Below, in pieces: positions 1 to 9,334 of a stretch of DNA of 64,000 nucleotides. A model generated the notes under the pieces. The model did no database searches, was not told where the DNA came from, and saw only the letters and a list, made by a program, of their open reading frames with translations. The position numbers were made by a program, and so were the translations under genes. The first letter of the stretch is position 1, and the number at the start of each line of letters is the position of its first letter. Source of the DNA: Kutzneria sp. CA-103260 (GTDB lineage Bacteria > Actinomycetota > Actinomycetes > Mycobacteriales > Pseudonocardiaceae); contig NZ_CP073318.1 in NCBI RefSeq assembly GCF_018263855.1, positions 5,022,001 through 5,086,000 on the forward strand, in the 5' to 3' direction.

Positions 1-662
1 TGCGCGGCGACGACACCGTGCTCGACCTGATCGACGCCGCCCGGCGCACCGGGTTCTCCCGGTTCCTCGTGCACGACGGCGACCTCGACGACGTGCGCGG
101 GGTGGTGCACGTGAAGCAGTCGTTCAGCGTGCCCGCCGCGCAGCGGGCCAGCACCCCGGTGTCCGCGCTGATCCGGCCGGTGCCGACCGTGCCGGAGAGC
201 CTGGAGGCCGACGCGCTGCTGGAGCGGCTCGGCTCGGGGCTGCAGATCGCCATCGTGGTCGACGAGTACGGCGGCACCGCCGGCATCGTCACCATGGAGG
301 ACCTGGTCGAGGAGATCATCGGCGACGTCCGCGACGAGCACGACCGCGGCGAGGCCGCCCCGGTCCGGCCGCTGGGCAAGGCCAGCTGGATGGTGTCCGG
401 GCTGCTGCGGGCCGACGAGGTGGCGGAGGCCACCGGCTTCCGGATGCCCGACGGCGACTACGAGACCCTGGCCGGCCTGGTGCTGACCCGGCTGGGCGTG
501 ATTCCTTCGGTGGGAGACGAACTTCGGGTGGACGGCTGGCGGATCACCGTGATGGCGATGGACCGGCACCGGGTGGCCGAGCTGCGGGTGGCCAAGGTGG
601 GCGAGGCCGTCGGCACGAGCGCGGACGCGCCGGAGGCCGGCCGGATCGGGGTGTCGTCGTGA
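1..662 (+). CDS. CNNM/HlyC-CorC family transporter, C-terminal part (5' truncated)
   Basis: The reading frame is open from the window edge, so the start and the membrane DUF21 domain lie upstream. What remains is a CBS-domain pair (VVDEYGGTAGIVTMEDLVEEIIGD is the family signature at about 90 residues into the visible part, shown here in two pieces: VVDEYGGTAG then IVTMEDLVEEIIGD) and a C-terminal CorC/HlyC-associated domain. Members are membrane proteins linked to Mg2+/Co2+ transport. The stop overlaps the start of the next CNNM gene by GTGA, a paired arrangement known in mycobacteria (Rv1842c/Rv1841c type). The family call is secure; the transported ion is not shown by sequence. Confidence 0.9.
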   Translation, partial: RGDDTVLDLIDAARRTGFSRFLVHDGDLDDVRGVVHVKQSFSVPAAQRASTPVSALIRPVPTVPESLEADALLERLGSGLQIAIVVDEYGGTAGIVTMEDLVEEIIGDVRDEHDRGEAAPVRPLGKASWMVSGLLRADEVAEATGFRMPDGDYETLAGLVLTRLGVIPSVGDELRVDGWRITVMAMDRHRVAELRVAKVGEAVGTSADAPEAGRIGVSS

Positions 663-1705
663 ACGACGGCCTCGCGCTCGCTCTGACACTTTTCTTGTTG
701 CTGGGCAACGGCTTCTTCGTCGGCGCCGAGTTCGCCATCATCACCGCCCGCCGGGACCGGCTGGAGCAGCTGGCCCGGCAGGGGCAGAACCGGGCCCGCA
801 CGGTGATCCGGGCCGGGCAGCAGCTGCCGCTGCTGATCGCCGGCGCGCAGCTGGGCGTGACCGTGTGCTCGCTGGCGCTGGGCGCGCTGGCCGAGCCGAC
901 GGTGGCCGGCCTGCTGGAGGCGCCGCTGGCTCCGCTGGGCGTGCCGGACGCGGTGGTGCACGCCATCGGCCTGGTGCTCGCGCTGCTGCTGGTGTCCTTC
1001 TGCCACACGGTGATCGGCGAGATGGTGCCGAAGAACCTGACCATCGCCGGCCCGGAGCGGGCGGCGCTGTGGCTGGTGCCGGTGCACTTCGCGTTCTGCC
1101 GGCTGACCCGGCCGCTGCTGACCGCGTTCACGGTGATCTCGCAGGCGCTGCTGCGGCTGATCAAGGTGGAGCCGAAGGACGAGTTGGAGGGCGCCTACAC
1201 CCCGGACGAGCTGGCCTCCCTGCTGGGCGAGTCCCGCCAGGAGGGCCTGCTGGACGAGCCGGAGCACCGGCGGCTGGCCAAGACGCTGTCGTCGACGACC
1301 CGGACCGTCAAGGACGTGTTGGTGCCGCTGGACCGGTTGACCACGGTGCCGGCCGAGCCGACACTCGGCGACGTGGAGGCGGCGGTGGCGGCCACCGGGT
1401 TCTCCCGCTTCCCGCTGCGCGGCTCGGACCACCGGCTGGCCGGCTACCTGCACGTGAAGGACGTGCTGGACCTGGCCGACCGGCCGCCGTCGACGCCGGT
1501 GCCGCGGGAGCGGGTGCGCGGCCTGCCGGAGCTGCCGGCCGACGCCCGCCTGGACGACGCTTTAGCCGCCCTGCGCCGGGCCCAGAGCCATCTGGCCCGC
1601 GCGGTGGACGCCGACGGGCAGCAGTTGGGTGTGGTGGCGTTGGAGGACCTGGTCGAGGAGTATGTCGGCACGGTCCGGGACGGCACACACGTGTCCGGAA
1701 GGTGA
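659..1705 (+). CDS. CNNM/hemolysin-like membrane protein with CBS domains
   Basis: 348 residues. The N-terminal DUF21 domain begins with a hydrophobic segment (ALALTLFLLLGNGFFVGAEF) followed by further membrane spans to about residue 170. A CBS pair follows and ends in VVALEDLVEEYVGTV. It lacks the CorC/HlyC C-terminal domain seen in the upstream partner, so it is the short member of the pair. The GTG start overlaps the upstream stop (GTGA), which implies translational coupling and probably a hetero-oligomer. Likely role is divalent-cation handling at the membrane; the substrate is unknown. Confidence 0.88.
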   Translation: MNDGLALALTLFLLLGNGFFVGAEFAIITARRDRLEQLARQGQNRARTVIRAGQQLPLLIAGAQLGVTVCSLALGALAEPTVAGLLEAPLAPLGVPDAVVHAIGLVLALLLVSFCHTVIGEMVPKNLTIAGPERAALWLVPVHFAFCRLTRPLLTAFTVISQALLRLIKVEPKDELEGAYTPDELASLLGESRQEGLLDEPEHRRLAKTLSSTTRTVKDVLVPLDRLTTVPAEPTLGDVEAAVAATGFSRFPLRGSDHRLAGYLHVKDVLDLADRPPSTPVPRERVRGLPELPADARLDDALAALRRAQSHLARAVDADGQQLGVVALEDLVEEYVGTVRDGTHVSGR

Positions 1706-1848
1706 CCCTCGGTACCCCCCCGGTTGGGCCGAACAGGCACCGCGCCGCCGGCCGCTAGGGCACAATCTGCCGCGATCAACACGCTGACGTAACACCCTGT
1801 AAGTCACCTTGGCCCGATAGGGACTCCTGGGGCTCGGAGAGGGACGTG

Positions 1849-3618
1849 ATGGCTCGACACCGCGCGCTGGTGACGAGGGTCCGGCGCGGCATGGCCAAGT
1901 GGCCGGTCGCGATCACCGGCCTGGTCGTGTTGCTGTTGCTCGGCTGGGTGGCCTGGACGTGGCTGGGCGGTGTGCTGGAGCGGCGGGCCGCGGCCGAGGC
2001 CAACGGCTGTTCGGACGGCCAGGTGGTGCTGCGGGTGGCCGTCACGCCGAGCATCGCCGAGCCGGTGCGGGACGCGGCCCAACGCTGGACCGACACCACC
2101 CCGGTGGTCGACGACGCCTGTGTCCGGCTGGAAGTGCAGTCGGTGGACTCGCAGACCGTGCTGGCCGGCCTCACCGGCCAGTGGGACGACAGCAAGCTGG
2201 GCGCGCCGCCCGCGGCCTGGCTGCCGGACTCCACGCTGTGGGCCAACCGGCTGACCGCGCAGAACAACTCCCTGGTCAGCACGGCCCCGCAGTCCATCGC
2301 CACCAGCCCGGTGGTGCTGGCCACCCAGCAGCCCGGCGCGGACGCGCTGGCCAGCGGCAACCTCGTGCAGTGGACCGACCTGCCCGCGCTGACCTCGGCC
2401 GCGAACGGCTGGGCCGGCTACGGCAAGCCGCAGTGGGGCAAGTTCCGGCTCGCGGTGCCGGACCCGGCCACCAACCCGGCCAGCGCGCTGGCCATCCAGT
2501 CGGCGCTGGCCGGCGCGACCGCGCAGGGCGTCGGCCCGGTGACCACCGACATGCTGGCCCAGCAGGGCGTCAAGGACCTGATCACCAAGCTGGCCAACTC
2601 CCGGGCCTCCGGCGCGCCGGCCGACACCCTGGACGCGCTGGACGGCCTGGCCAAGGCGGCCGACATCGGCACCGCCAGCTACAGCGCGGTGCCGGTGACC
2701 GAGGTCGACCTGTACCGGCGCAACCTGGGCAAGGACGGCGCGCCCAAGCCGGACAAGCCGCTGTACGAGGTGGGCATGGGCGGCGCGAGCCCGGCCGCCG
2801 ACTTCCCGTTCGTGACGCTGTCGGGCAGCTGGATCAACCAGACGCAGAACAAGGCGGCCCAGCAGTTCCGCGACTTCGTGCGGCAGCCGGCGCAGCAGAA
2901 GCTGTTCGCCGCCGCCGGGCTGCGGGAGGGATCCACGCCGGACCATCCGACCGACGCCGTCGGCATGCGCTGGCCGGCGCTCACCCAGACCCTGGTGCCG
3001 GCCGACGCCACCACCACCCAGGACATCTCGGCCAGCTGGACCGCGGCCGCGGTCGGCAACGAGGTGCTGTCGGTGCTGGTGGACACCTCGCCGGCGATGG
3101 GCGCGTCCGGCGTGAACGCGGTGCGCGGCGCGTTGACCGGCGAGGTCAACCGGGCCGTGTCCGGATCGATGGGGCTGTGGGCGTACGCGGCCGGGCTGGA
3201 CGGCGACAAGCCGTACAAGCAGCTGGTGCCGGTGGTGCGGATCGACCAGAGCATCGACCAGCTGCACACCGGCATCGGCAAGCTCAACCCGGCCAGCGGC
3301 AGCCAGCTCTACAGCAGCGTGCTGGCGGTGTACCAGTCGGTGCTGGCCAACTACCAGAACGGCAAGCACAACCGGGTGGTCGTGGTGGTGGCCGGCCGCA
3401 ACGACGGCGGCCTGACCCTCGACCAGCTGCACACCCAGCTGGGCCAGCTCAAGGACGCCAAACGGCCGGTGCCGGTCAACATCATCGCGGTCGGCCCGAA
3501 CACCGACCACGACCAGCTCAGCGCCATCGCGCAGGACACCGGCGGCAGCCTGTCCTCGGTGCAGAGCGGGGACGGTGTGGACGCCGCCCTAGCCCAGTTG
3601 CTCTCAACCACCAACTGA
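1849..3618 (+). CDS. Membrane-anchored substrate-binding-like protein with vWA domain
   Basis: 589 residues. A short basic N-terminus is followed by one membrane anchor (ITGLVVLLLLGWVAWTWLGG), then a periplasmic-binding-protein-like domain (about 45-380) and a C-terminal von Willebrand factor A domain (about 395-589). The vWA domain begins EVLSVLVDTSPAMGASG, a partial MIDAS motif (DTSPA). ATG at 1849 is preferred to GTG at 1846 because GGAGAGGG ends five bases before it. Proteins of this architecture are common in actinobacteria and presumed extracytoplasmic. The function is unknown. It stands alone, with a terminator downstream. Confidence 0.85.
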   Translation: MARHRALVTRVRRGMAKWPVAITGLVVLLLLGWVAWTWLGGVLERRAAAEANGCSDGQVVLRVAVTPSIAEPVRDAAQRWTDTTPVVDDACVRLEVQSVDSQTVLAGLTGQWDDSKLGAPPAAWLPDSTLWANRLTAQNNSLVSTAPQSIATSPVVLATQQPGADALASGNLVQWTDLPALTSAANGWAGYGKPQWGKFRLAVPDPATNPASALAIQSALAGATAQGVGPVTTDMLAQQGVKDLITKLANSRASGAPADTLDALDGLAKAADIGTASYSAVPVTEVDLYRRNLGKDGAPKPDKPLYEVGMGGASPAADFPFVTLSGSWINQTQNKAAQQFRDFVRQPAQQKLFAAAGLREGSTPDHPTDAVGMRWPALTQTLVPADATTTQDISASWTAAAVGNEVLSVLVDTSPAMGASGVNAVRGALTGEVNRAVSGSMGLWAYAAGLDGDKPYKQLVPVVRIDQSIDQLHTGIGKLNPASGSQLYSSVLAVYQSVLANYQNGKHNRVVVVVAGRNDGGLTLDQLHTQLGQLKDAKRPVPVNIIAVGPNTDHDQLSAIAQDTGGSLSSVQSGDGVDAALAQLLSTTN

Positions 3619-3705
3619 TTTGGCCATTACCGTCCCGGGCCGATCCTCGACGCCCTAAGCTGGCCCGCAGCCGCGCCGCCAATCCCCCCTGGTGGCAGGC
3701 GACCG

Positions 3706-3742
3706 CTGGAGCCCTTGCCAACCCCCCGGACAGGGGCTCCAG
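3706..3742. terminator. Bidirectional hairpin between convergent genes
   Basis: CTGGAGCCC (3706-3714) pairs perfectly with GGGCTCCAG (3734-3742) around a 19-base loop. It lies between the stops of the vWA protein (3618) and the phosphodiesterase (3756), where a shared terminator is expected. There is no U-run, as is usual in actinomycetes. Confidence 0.55.
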
Positions 3743-3753
3743 CCTCTCCGCGC

Positions 3754-4869
3754 CTACCCCTTCAGGAACTCGTCGCGGGCCACGATGCCGATGTCGGCCG
3801 TGTCGGTGAAGAAGCCGTCGACGCCGGCCCGCAGGTAGGTCTCGATCTCGCCGAACAGGTTCCCGTAGGCGTTCGGGTCGGCTGCGGAGCGGAAGTCCGC
3901 CGGCAGGAACACGTTCTCCGGCCGGAACGTGTACGGGTGCACCTTGAGGCGGGCCGCGTGCGCGTCCTTGACGAACGAGGTCGGCCGGCCCAGGTGATCG
4001 GTGGCGTCACGCGGGATGATCTGGTTCTTGTCCGGGCCGACGCCCTGCGCGTAGGTGGCGATCTCCCGCATGCCGGCTGCCGAGGTGATGTCCGCGTACG
4101 TCCGCCTGTCGCCGCTGACCGTGAAGTCGTAGGGCTGGCCGGTGGCCTCGGTCAGCTGGATCAGCGGCACCCGCAGCTGGCGGTGCAGCTGCTTGAGGTT
4201 GGACACCTCGAAGGACTGCACGAAGACCTTGGCCCCCGGGCGGTTCAGGCCGTTGCGGTTGAGGGCGTCGACCAACTTCGGCTCGATCTGGAGGCCGAGG
4301 TTCTTGAAGAAGGTGGGGTGCTTGGTCTCCGGGTAGATGCCGATGTCCCGGTGCAGTTCGCGATCGAGTCGCTGCACCAGGTCGATGATCTCCTGGAAGG
4401 TCGGGACCTGGAAACGGCGGTCGTAGACCGTGTTGCGCTGGCGGACGCCGGGCAGCCGCTCCACCGCGCGCAGGGTCTTCAACTCGGCCAGTGTGAAGTC
4501 GGTGGTGAACCAGCCGGTCACCGGCACGCCGTCGAGCAGCTTGGTGGTCTTGCGGCCGCCGAACTCCGGGTGCAGCGCCACGTCGGTGGTGCCGCCGATC
4601 TCCGGCTCGTGCCGGGCCACCAGCACACCGTCCTTGGTGGACACCAGATCCGGCTCCACGTAGTCGGCGCCCATCCGGGCGGCCAGCTCGTAGGAGGCCA
4701 GCGTGTGCTCGGGCCGGTAGCCGGACGCGCCCCGGTGGCCGATCACGATCGGCTGGCTCGCGCCACCCTGGGTCTGCTCGGCCTGCGGTGCGCTCGCGGC
4801 CGGGATGGCCGTCACCGCGACGGCCGCGGCCACCGACAGCGCGATCCCGGCGATCCGCGTTCTGCTCAT
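3754..4869 (-). CDS. glpQ: Secreted glycerophosphodiester phosphodiesterase
   Basis: 371 residues. A signal peptide (basic MSRTR, hydrophobic core, AASA cleavage region at about 27) is followed by a GDPD TIM-barrel domain. Diagnostic motifs are the catalytic HRGASGYRPEHT (about residues 44-55) with its paired His, the metal-binding YVEPDLVSTKDG, and VLVARHEPEI. The enzyme hydrolyses glycerophosphodiesters to glycerol-3-phosphate and an alcohol outside the cell, for phosphate or glycerol scavenging. It is monocistronic, divergent from the permease at 5133. Start is the ATG at 4869. Substrate preference among glycerophosphodiesters is not visible. Confidence 0.93.
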   Translation of the reverse strand: MSRTRIAGIALSVAAAVAVTAIPAASAPQAEQTQGGASQPIVIGHRGASGYRPEHTLASYELAARMGADYVEPDLVSTKDGVLVARHEPEIGGTTDVALHPEFGGRKTTKLLDGVPVTGWFTTDFTLAELKTLRAVERLPGVRQRNTVYDRRFQVPTFQEIIDLVQRLDRELHRDIGIYPETKHPTFFKNLGLQIEPKLVDALNRNGLNRPGAKVFVQSFEVSNLKQLHRQLRVPLIQLTEATGQPYDFTVSGDRRTYADITSAAGMREIATYAQGVGPDKNQIIPRDATDHLGRPTSFVKDAHAARLKVHPYTFRPENVFLPADFRSAADPNAYGNLFGEIETYLRAGVDGFFTDTADIGIVARDEFLKG

Positions 4870-4999
4870 GGTCTGGAGCTCCTGACATCATCAATCGATC
4901 TGGGTGGGACGAATCGGGCAGCGCCTCACCCAAGCCCCTCGGCGCGAAATCCGCGTCAACGTACCGACAAGGGTTGGGCAACGACAGGTAAAGCACCGG

Positions 5000-5020
5000 T
5001 GTGGGTCTCCAAGACCCACA
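5000..5020. promoter_or_regulatory. Perfect 9-bp inverted repeat upstream of the permease
   Basis: TGTGGGTCT (5000-5008) and AGACCCACA (5012-5020) with a 3-base gap form a perfect palindrome, 113 bases before the permease start, in the 263-base divergent intergenic region 4870-5132. It could be an operator or a leader hairpin. Confidence 0.4.
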
Positions 5021-5132
5021 AACCCGGCCCCACGGGTCGGCGACCACCGCAAACCCCCTGCCGACGATCCGTCCGAAAGATCCGTACGCTGGCGCCGGCA
5101 GCAGGCACGATCACTCTGGGGAGAGCACCACC

Positions 5133-7082
5133 TTGGCCACGACCACCGACGTGACCCCGAACACCGGCGACCAGACCCGCAAACGACTCGGCCGGTGGCT
5201 GCTCGACCAGCCGCCGCAGACGTCCAAGCAGGCCGCGCCCGAGCACCCCAGCCAGCCGTGGTGGAAGGTGATGTGCCTGACCGGCGTGGACTACTACTCC
5301 ACGCTGGGCTACCAGCCGGGCATCGCCGCGCTGGCCGCCGGCGTGCTGTCGCCGGTGGCCACCCTGGTGCTGGTGGCCCTGACGCTGGCCGGCGCGCTGC
5401 CGGTGTACCGGCGGGTGGCCCGGGAGAGCCCGAACGGGCAGGGCTCCATCGCCATGCTGGAGAAGCTGCTGCCCAAGTGGAAGGGCAAGCTGCTCGTCCT
5501 GGTGCTGCTGGGCTTCGTGGCCACCGACTTCGTCATCACCATGACGCTGTCGGCCGCCGACGCCTCCGCGCACGCCATCGAGAACCCGTTCTTCCCGAGT
5601 TTCCTGCACGGCCAGCAGGTGCTGGTCACGCTGGTGCTGCTGGCCGCCCTGGGCGCGGTGTTCCTCAAGGGCTTCAGCGAGGCCATCGGCATCGCGGTCG
5701 CGCTGGTCGGCGCCTATCTGGCGCTGAACGTCGTGGTCGTCGTGGTGTCCCTCGTGCACGTCTTCGAGTCGCCGAAGCTGGTGCTGGACTGGGAGGGCCT
5801 GCTCGTCGGCCAGTACCACAACCCGTGGCTGATGATCGGCGTGGCACTGCTGGTGTTCCCCAAGCTGGCGCTGGGCCTGTCCGGCTTCGAGACCGGCGTC
5901 GCGGTGATGCCTCAGGTGCGCGGGGCCGCCGGGGACACCGCCGCCCGGCCCGAGGGGCGGATCCGCAACACCCGCAAGCTGCTCACCACCGCCGCCGTGG
6001 TGATGAGCGTGTTCCTGATCTCGTCCTCGGTGATCACCTCGGTGCTGATCCCGCAGGCGGAGTTCCGGCCCGGCGGCGAGGCCAACGGCCGGGCGCTGGC
6101 CTTCCTCGCGCACGAGTACCTGGGCAGCGCCTTCGGCACCGTGTACGACATCAGCACCATCGGCATCCTGTGGTTCGCCGGCGCGTCGGCGATGGCCGGG
6201 CTGCTCAACATCGTGCCGCGCTACCTGCCCCGCTACGGCATGGCGCCGGACTGGGTGCGCGCCAACCGCCCGCTGGTGCTGGTGTTCCTGGCGATCGCCT
6301 TCGGCATCACGGTGATCTTCCAGGCCGATGTGGACGCCCAGGGCGGCGCCTACGCCACCGGCGTGCTGGTGCTGATCTCGTCGGCCGCGCTCGCCGTGAT
6401 GCTCTCCGCGCTGCGCAAGCGACAGCGGGCCGCCACCGTGGGCTTCGGTGTGATCACCGCCGTGTTCGCGTACACCACCGTCGTCAACGTCATCGAACGC
6501 CCCGACGGCGTGCGGATCGCGGCGTTCTTCATCGTGGCCATCATCGTCACGTCGTTCGTCTCGCGGGCCACCCGCTCCCTGGAGCTGCGCTTCACCCAGG
6601 TCGACTTCGACGACACCGCCCGGCGCCTGATCGCCGAACACGCCGCCGCCGGGCAGATCCAGCTCATCGCCAACGAGCCCGACGCCCGTGACGAGCAGGA
6701 GTACGTGGACAAGGAACGGGAGCAGCGGGAGGACAACCACATCCCGGCCGGCTCCCCGGTGATGTTCCTGGAGATCACCATCGGCGACGCCTCGGACTTC
6801 ACCACCGAGCTGTCGGTGCACGGCGAGGAGCGCTTCGGCTACCAGATCCTCAAGGTCAACAGCCCCACCGTGCCCAACGCCATCGCCGCCATCCTGCTCA
6901 AGATCCGCGACGAGACCGGCGTCGTGCCGCACGTCTACTTCGCCTGGGCCGAGGGCAATCCGTTCCTGTTCCTCTTCCACTACCTGTTCTCCGGCGCCGG
7001 CGACGTGCCCCCGGTGACCCGCGAGGTGCTCCGCCGCGCCGAACCCGATCCGGAGCTCCGCCCCGCGGTCCACGTGGGCTGA
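5133..7082 (+). CDS. APC-superfamily amino acid permease
   Basis: 649 residues from a TTG start at 5133, chosen because GGGGAGAG lies eight bases upstream; the frame is open further 5' but has no ribosome site. About twelve hydrophobic spans run from residue 50 to 520, starting with a CLTGVDYYSTLGYQPGIAAL segment. A roughly 110-residue soluble C-terminal domain follows. It belongs to a group of large APC permeases common in actinomycetes; the substrate is unknown. A strong terminator follows at 7101. Confidence 0.82.
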   Translation: MATTTDVTPNTGDQTRKRLGRWLLDQPPQTSKQAAPEHPSQPWWKVMCLTGVDYYSTLGYQPGIAALAAGVLSPVATLVLVALTLAGALPVYRRVARESPNGQGSIAMLEKLLPKWKGKLLVLVLLGFVATDFVITMTLSAADASAHAIENPFFPSFLHGQQVLVTLVLLAALGAVFLKGFSEAIGIAVALVGAYLALNVVVVVVSLVHVFESPKLVLDWEGLLVGQYHNPWLMIGVALLVFPKLALGLSGFETGVAVMPQVRGAAGDTAARPEGRIRNTRKLLTTAAVVMSVFLISSSVITSVLIPQAEFRPGGEANGRALAFLAHEYLGSAFGTVYDISTIGILWFAGASAMAGLLNIVPRYLPRYGMAPDWVRANRPLVLVFLAIAFGITVIFQADVDAQGGAYATGVLVLISSAALAVMLSALRKRQRAATVGFGVITAVFAYTTVVNVIERPDGVRIAAFFIVAIIVTSFVSRATRSLELRFTQVDFDDTARRLIAEHAAAGQIQLIANEPDARDEQEYVDKEREQREDNHIPAGSPVMFLEITIGDASDFTTELSVHGEERFGYQILKVNSPTVPNAIAAILLKIRDETGVVPHVYFAWAEGNPFLFLFHYLFSGAGDVPPVTREVLRRAEPDPELRPAVHVG

Positions 7083-7100
7083 CCCCCATCGGCTGATCCA

Positions 7101-7135
7101 GCGGCCGGCCGCGCACCGCGCGGCCGGCCGCTTTT
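7101..7135 (+). terminator. Rho-independent terminator after the permease
   Basis: A perfect 14-bp GC stem, GCGGCCGGCCGCGC (7101-7114) with GCGCGGCCGGCCGC (7118-7131), has a 3-base ACC loop and is followed by TTTT. Confidence 0.9.
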
Positions 7136-7165
7136 GTCGTGACCGCCGTCACAACCAGAGATATG

Positions 7166-7176
7166 GACACAGTGTC
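7166..7176. promoter_or_regulatory. Candidate operator GACAC-A-GTGTC
   Basis: An 11-bp perfect inverted repeat with a single central base sits 55 bases upstream of the SDR start. It is in an unusually AT-rich stretch (7160-7210) that probably holds the promoter. The size resembles TetR-type half-sites, but no regulator gene is adjacent. Confidence 0.4.
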
Positions 7177-7231
7177 TCCACGAGTGCTTATATGTACACA
7201 ACGTCCACAAACGAACCGAGGAGCGAGGACG

Positions 7232-8140
7232 ATGAGCGAGAGCCAGATCGTTGTTGTCACCGGCGCGTCGAGCGGCTTCGGCTGGATGAGCGCGCACCGC
7301 CTGGCCGACGCCGGCCACACCGTGTACGCCGGGATGCGGGCCACCGCCGGCCGCAACGCCGACAAGGTCGCCCAGATCAAGCAGTACGCCGCGGACAACG
7401 GCGTGCGGATCCGGGCGGTCGAGATGGACGTGGCCGACCAGGCCTCGGTGGACGCCGCGGTGGCGCGGATCATCGAGGAGGAGGGCCGCATCGACGTGCT
7501 GTTCCACAACGTCGGCCACATGACCCTGGGCCCGGCCGAGGCCTTCACGCCCGAGCAGCTGGCCCAGATCTACGACTCCAACGTGCTCGGCTCGCAGCGC
7601 GTCAACCGCGCCGTGCTGCCGCACATGCGGGCCGCCCGCAAGGGTCTGGTGGTGTGGAACAGCAGCAGCAGCTCGGCCCGCGCCGGCACGCCGCCCTACC
7701 TCGCGCCGTACTTCGCGGCCAAGGCGGCCATGGACTCGCTGGCCCTGAGCTACGCCGTCGAGCTGGCCCGGTTCGGCATCGAGACCTCGCTGATCGTGCC
7801 CGGCGCCTTCACCGGCGGCACCAACCACTTCGCCAACGCCGGCCAGCCGGCCGACACCGAGACGGCCAAGGCCTACGAGGAGTTCTACGCCGGCCTCAAT
7901 GAGCAGGTCACCGCCAAGCTAACCGAGCTGGAGCCGACCGACGCCGACCCGGCCGAGGTGGCCCGGGCCGTGGTCCGCGTGGTCGACACCCCGTACGGCA
8001 AGCGCCCGCTGCGCACCCACATCGACCCGTCGCAGGACGGCGCCGAGGTCGTCAACGCGGTGGCCGACCGGCTGCGCTCGGACTTCTACGAGCGGATCGG
8101 CCTGGCCGACCTGCTGCACCCGCGCACGGTGTGGTCCTGA
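7232..8140 (+). CDS. Short-chain dehydrogenase/reductase
   Basis: 302 residues. The NAD(P)-binding motif TGASSGFG is at residues 9-16 and the catalytic Ser/Tyr-xxx-Lys set is visible as NSSSSS and YFAAK. ATG 7232 follows GAGGAGCGAGGA. It is a classical SDR oxidoreductase of the type often annotated as short-chain oxidoreductase with unknown carbonyl or alcohol substrate. It is monocistronic, preceded by a strong terminator and a candidate operator, so it probably responds to a small-molecule signal. Confidence 0.88.
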   Translation: MSESQIVVVTGASSGFGWMSAHRLADAGHTVYAGMRATAGRNADKVAQIKQYAADNGVRIRAVEMDVADQASVDAAVARIIEEEGRIDVLFHNVGHMTLGPAEAFTPEQLAQIYDSNVLGSQRVNRAVLPHMRAARKGLVVWNSSSSSARAGTPPYLAPYFAAKAAMDSLALSYAVELARFGIETSLIVPGAFTGGTNHFANAGQPADTETAKAYEEFYAGLNEQVTAKLTELEPTDADPAEVARAVVRVVDTPYGKRPLRTHIDPSQDGAEVVNAVADRLRSDFYERIGLADLLHPRTVWS

Positions 8141-8155
8141 CCACTTCGACCCCGA

Positions 8156-8169
8156 TGACAACGTTGTCA
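8156..8169. promoter_or_regulatory. 14-bp perfect palindrome TGACAACGTTGTCA
   Basis: A perfect palindrome with a central CG lies 127 bases before the lipoprotein esterase gene and 16 bases after the SDR stop. Such CG-centred palindromes are typical of LacI-family operators. No LacI gene is adjacent, so the controlling protein would be encoded elsewhere. Confidence 0.5.
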
Positions 8170-8296
8170 AGTGAAACGCCTGCAACCCCACCGGCGGATA
8201 ACACGTCTACAGGGAAAATTCAGGAAGTTCTTAACGTAGATTAGGGGCCGACCGTCGACGACGCCGTCGGCCCCGCCGCCGCAAAGGGAACCGCCG

Positions 8297-9322
8297 ATGA
8301 CCACCGCCGCCGCCACGCGTCGCAGATACGGGCTCGCTCTGGGCTCGCTCCTGGTCGCGTTGACCGCCTCCGCCTGTGGCGCGGGCGTCGCCAGTGTAGT
8401 CGAGGGTTCCTCGCCGAAGCCGCAGGCCATGGCCGCCGCGCAGGGCGCGTGCAAGACGCCCGAGGTGCCGGCCGGCCTGAGCACCCAGCACGTGATGTCC
8501 GGCGACCTGCGGCGCACCGTGGTCGTCTACTACCCGCACGGCCGGATGCCGGGCAAGCCCATCCCGATGGTGCTGGACCTGCACGGCAGCGGCAGCACCC
8601 CGCTGCAGCAGATCTCCGGGTCGAACATCGCGGCCACCGCGGACAAACACGGCTTCGCGGTCGTCGCGCCGCAGGCCGGCATTCCGTTCATCGCCGGCAA
8701 GTCGCACGGCTTCGCCTGGAACGTGCCGGGCGTGCCGCTGATGAACGGCCGGCCGGTGCCCTCGGGCGCGCCCAACGACGTGCAGTTCATCCGGGACACC
8801 ATCGCCACCATGAGCAAGTCCCTGTGCGCGGACCAGAAGCGGATCTACGTCACCGGCTTCTCCGGCGGGGCGCGGATGGCCTCCCAGATCGGCTGCGAAC
8901 TGTCCACTGAGGTCGCCGCGATCGCGCCGATGTCCGGGCTGCGCCTGCCCACCAACTGCAAGCTGAACCGGCCGCAGTCGGTGCTGTCCTTCCACGGCAC
9001 CTCGGACGGGACCAATCCGTACAACGGCAGCAAGCAGCTCTACTGGTCCTACGGCGTGCCGGCCGCCGCGCAGCGCTGGGCCACCGCCGACCACTGCGGC
9101 AAGGGCGTCACGCAGCAGGTTGTCAACGGTGTCATGAGCACCACGTACAACGGCTGCCAGGGCGGCCGGCAGGTGGTGCTGTACACGGTGACCGGGCAGC
9201 GGCACTCGTGGCCGGGCGTGGCCGGCGCGATGGCCAAGGGCTACAGCCTGCCGAAGATCGACCCGAACGAGATCATGTGGTCCTTCTTCGACTCCCACCC
9301 CCTCGACGCCACCACCACCTGA
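8297..9322 (+). CDS. LpqC-like lipoprotein esterase (PHB depolymerase family)
   Basis: 341 residues. The lipobox LTASAC places Cys at about residue 27, so the mature protein should be lipid-anchored outside the membrane. The alpha/beta-hydrolase domain has the nucleophile elbow GFSGG (about residue 195), an acid region FHGTSDGTNPY and the catalytic His in QRHSWPG. This is the polyhydroxybutyrate depolymerase/feruloyl esterase-like family that contains mycobacterial LpqC. Actual substrate could be a polyester, a feruloyl ester or another ester. A long hairpin follows its stop. Confidence 0.87.
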   Translation: MTTAAATRRRYGLALGSLLVALTASACGAGVASVVEGSSPKPQAMAAAQGACKTPEVPAGLSTQHVMSGDLRRTVVVYYPHGRMPGKPIPMVLDLHGSGSTPLQQISGSNIAATADKHGFAVVAPQAGIPFIAGKSHGFAWNVPGVPLMNGRPVPSGAPNDVQFIRDTIATMSKSLCADQKRIYVTGFSGGARMASQIGCELSTEVAAIAPMSGLRLPTNCKLNRPQSVLSFHGTSDGTNPYNGSKQLYWSYGVPAAAQRWATADHCGKGVTQQVVNGVMSTTYNGCQGGRQVVLYTVTGQRHSWPGVAGAMAKGYSLPKIDPNEIMWSFFDSHPLDATTT

Positions 9323-9334
9323 TCTACCTTTTCT

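Noticed and set aside
4956..7073. 705-codon minus-strand frame over the permease
   Set aside because: Composition is a mirror of the permease codons (His/Gln/Asp runs), with no recognisable domain.
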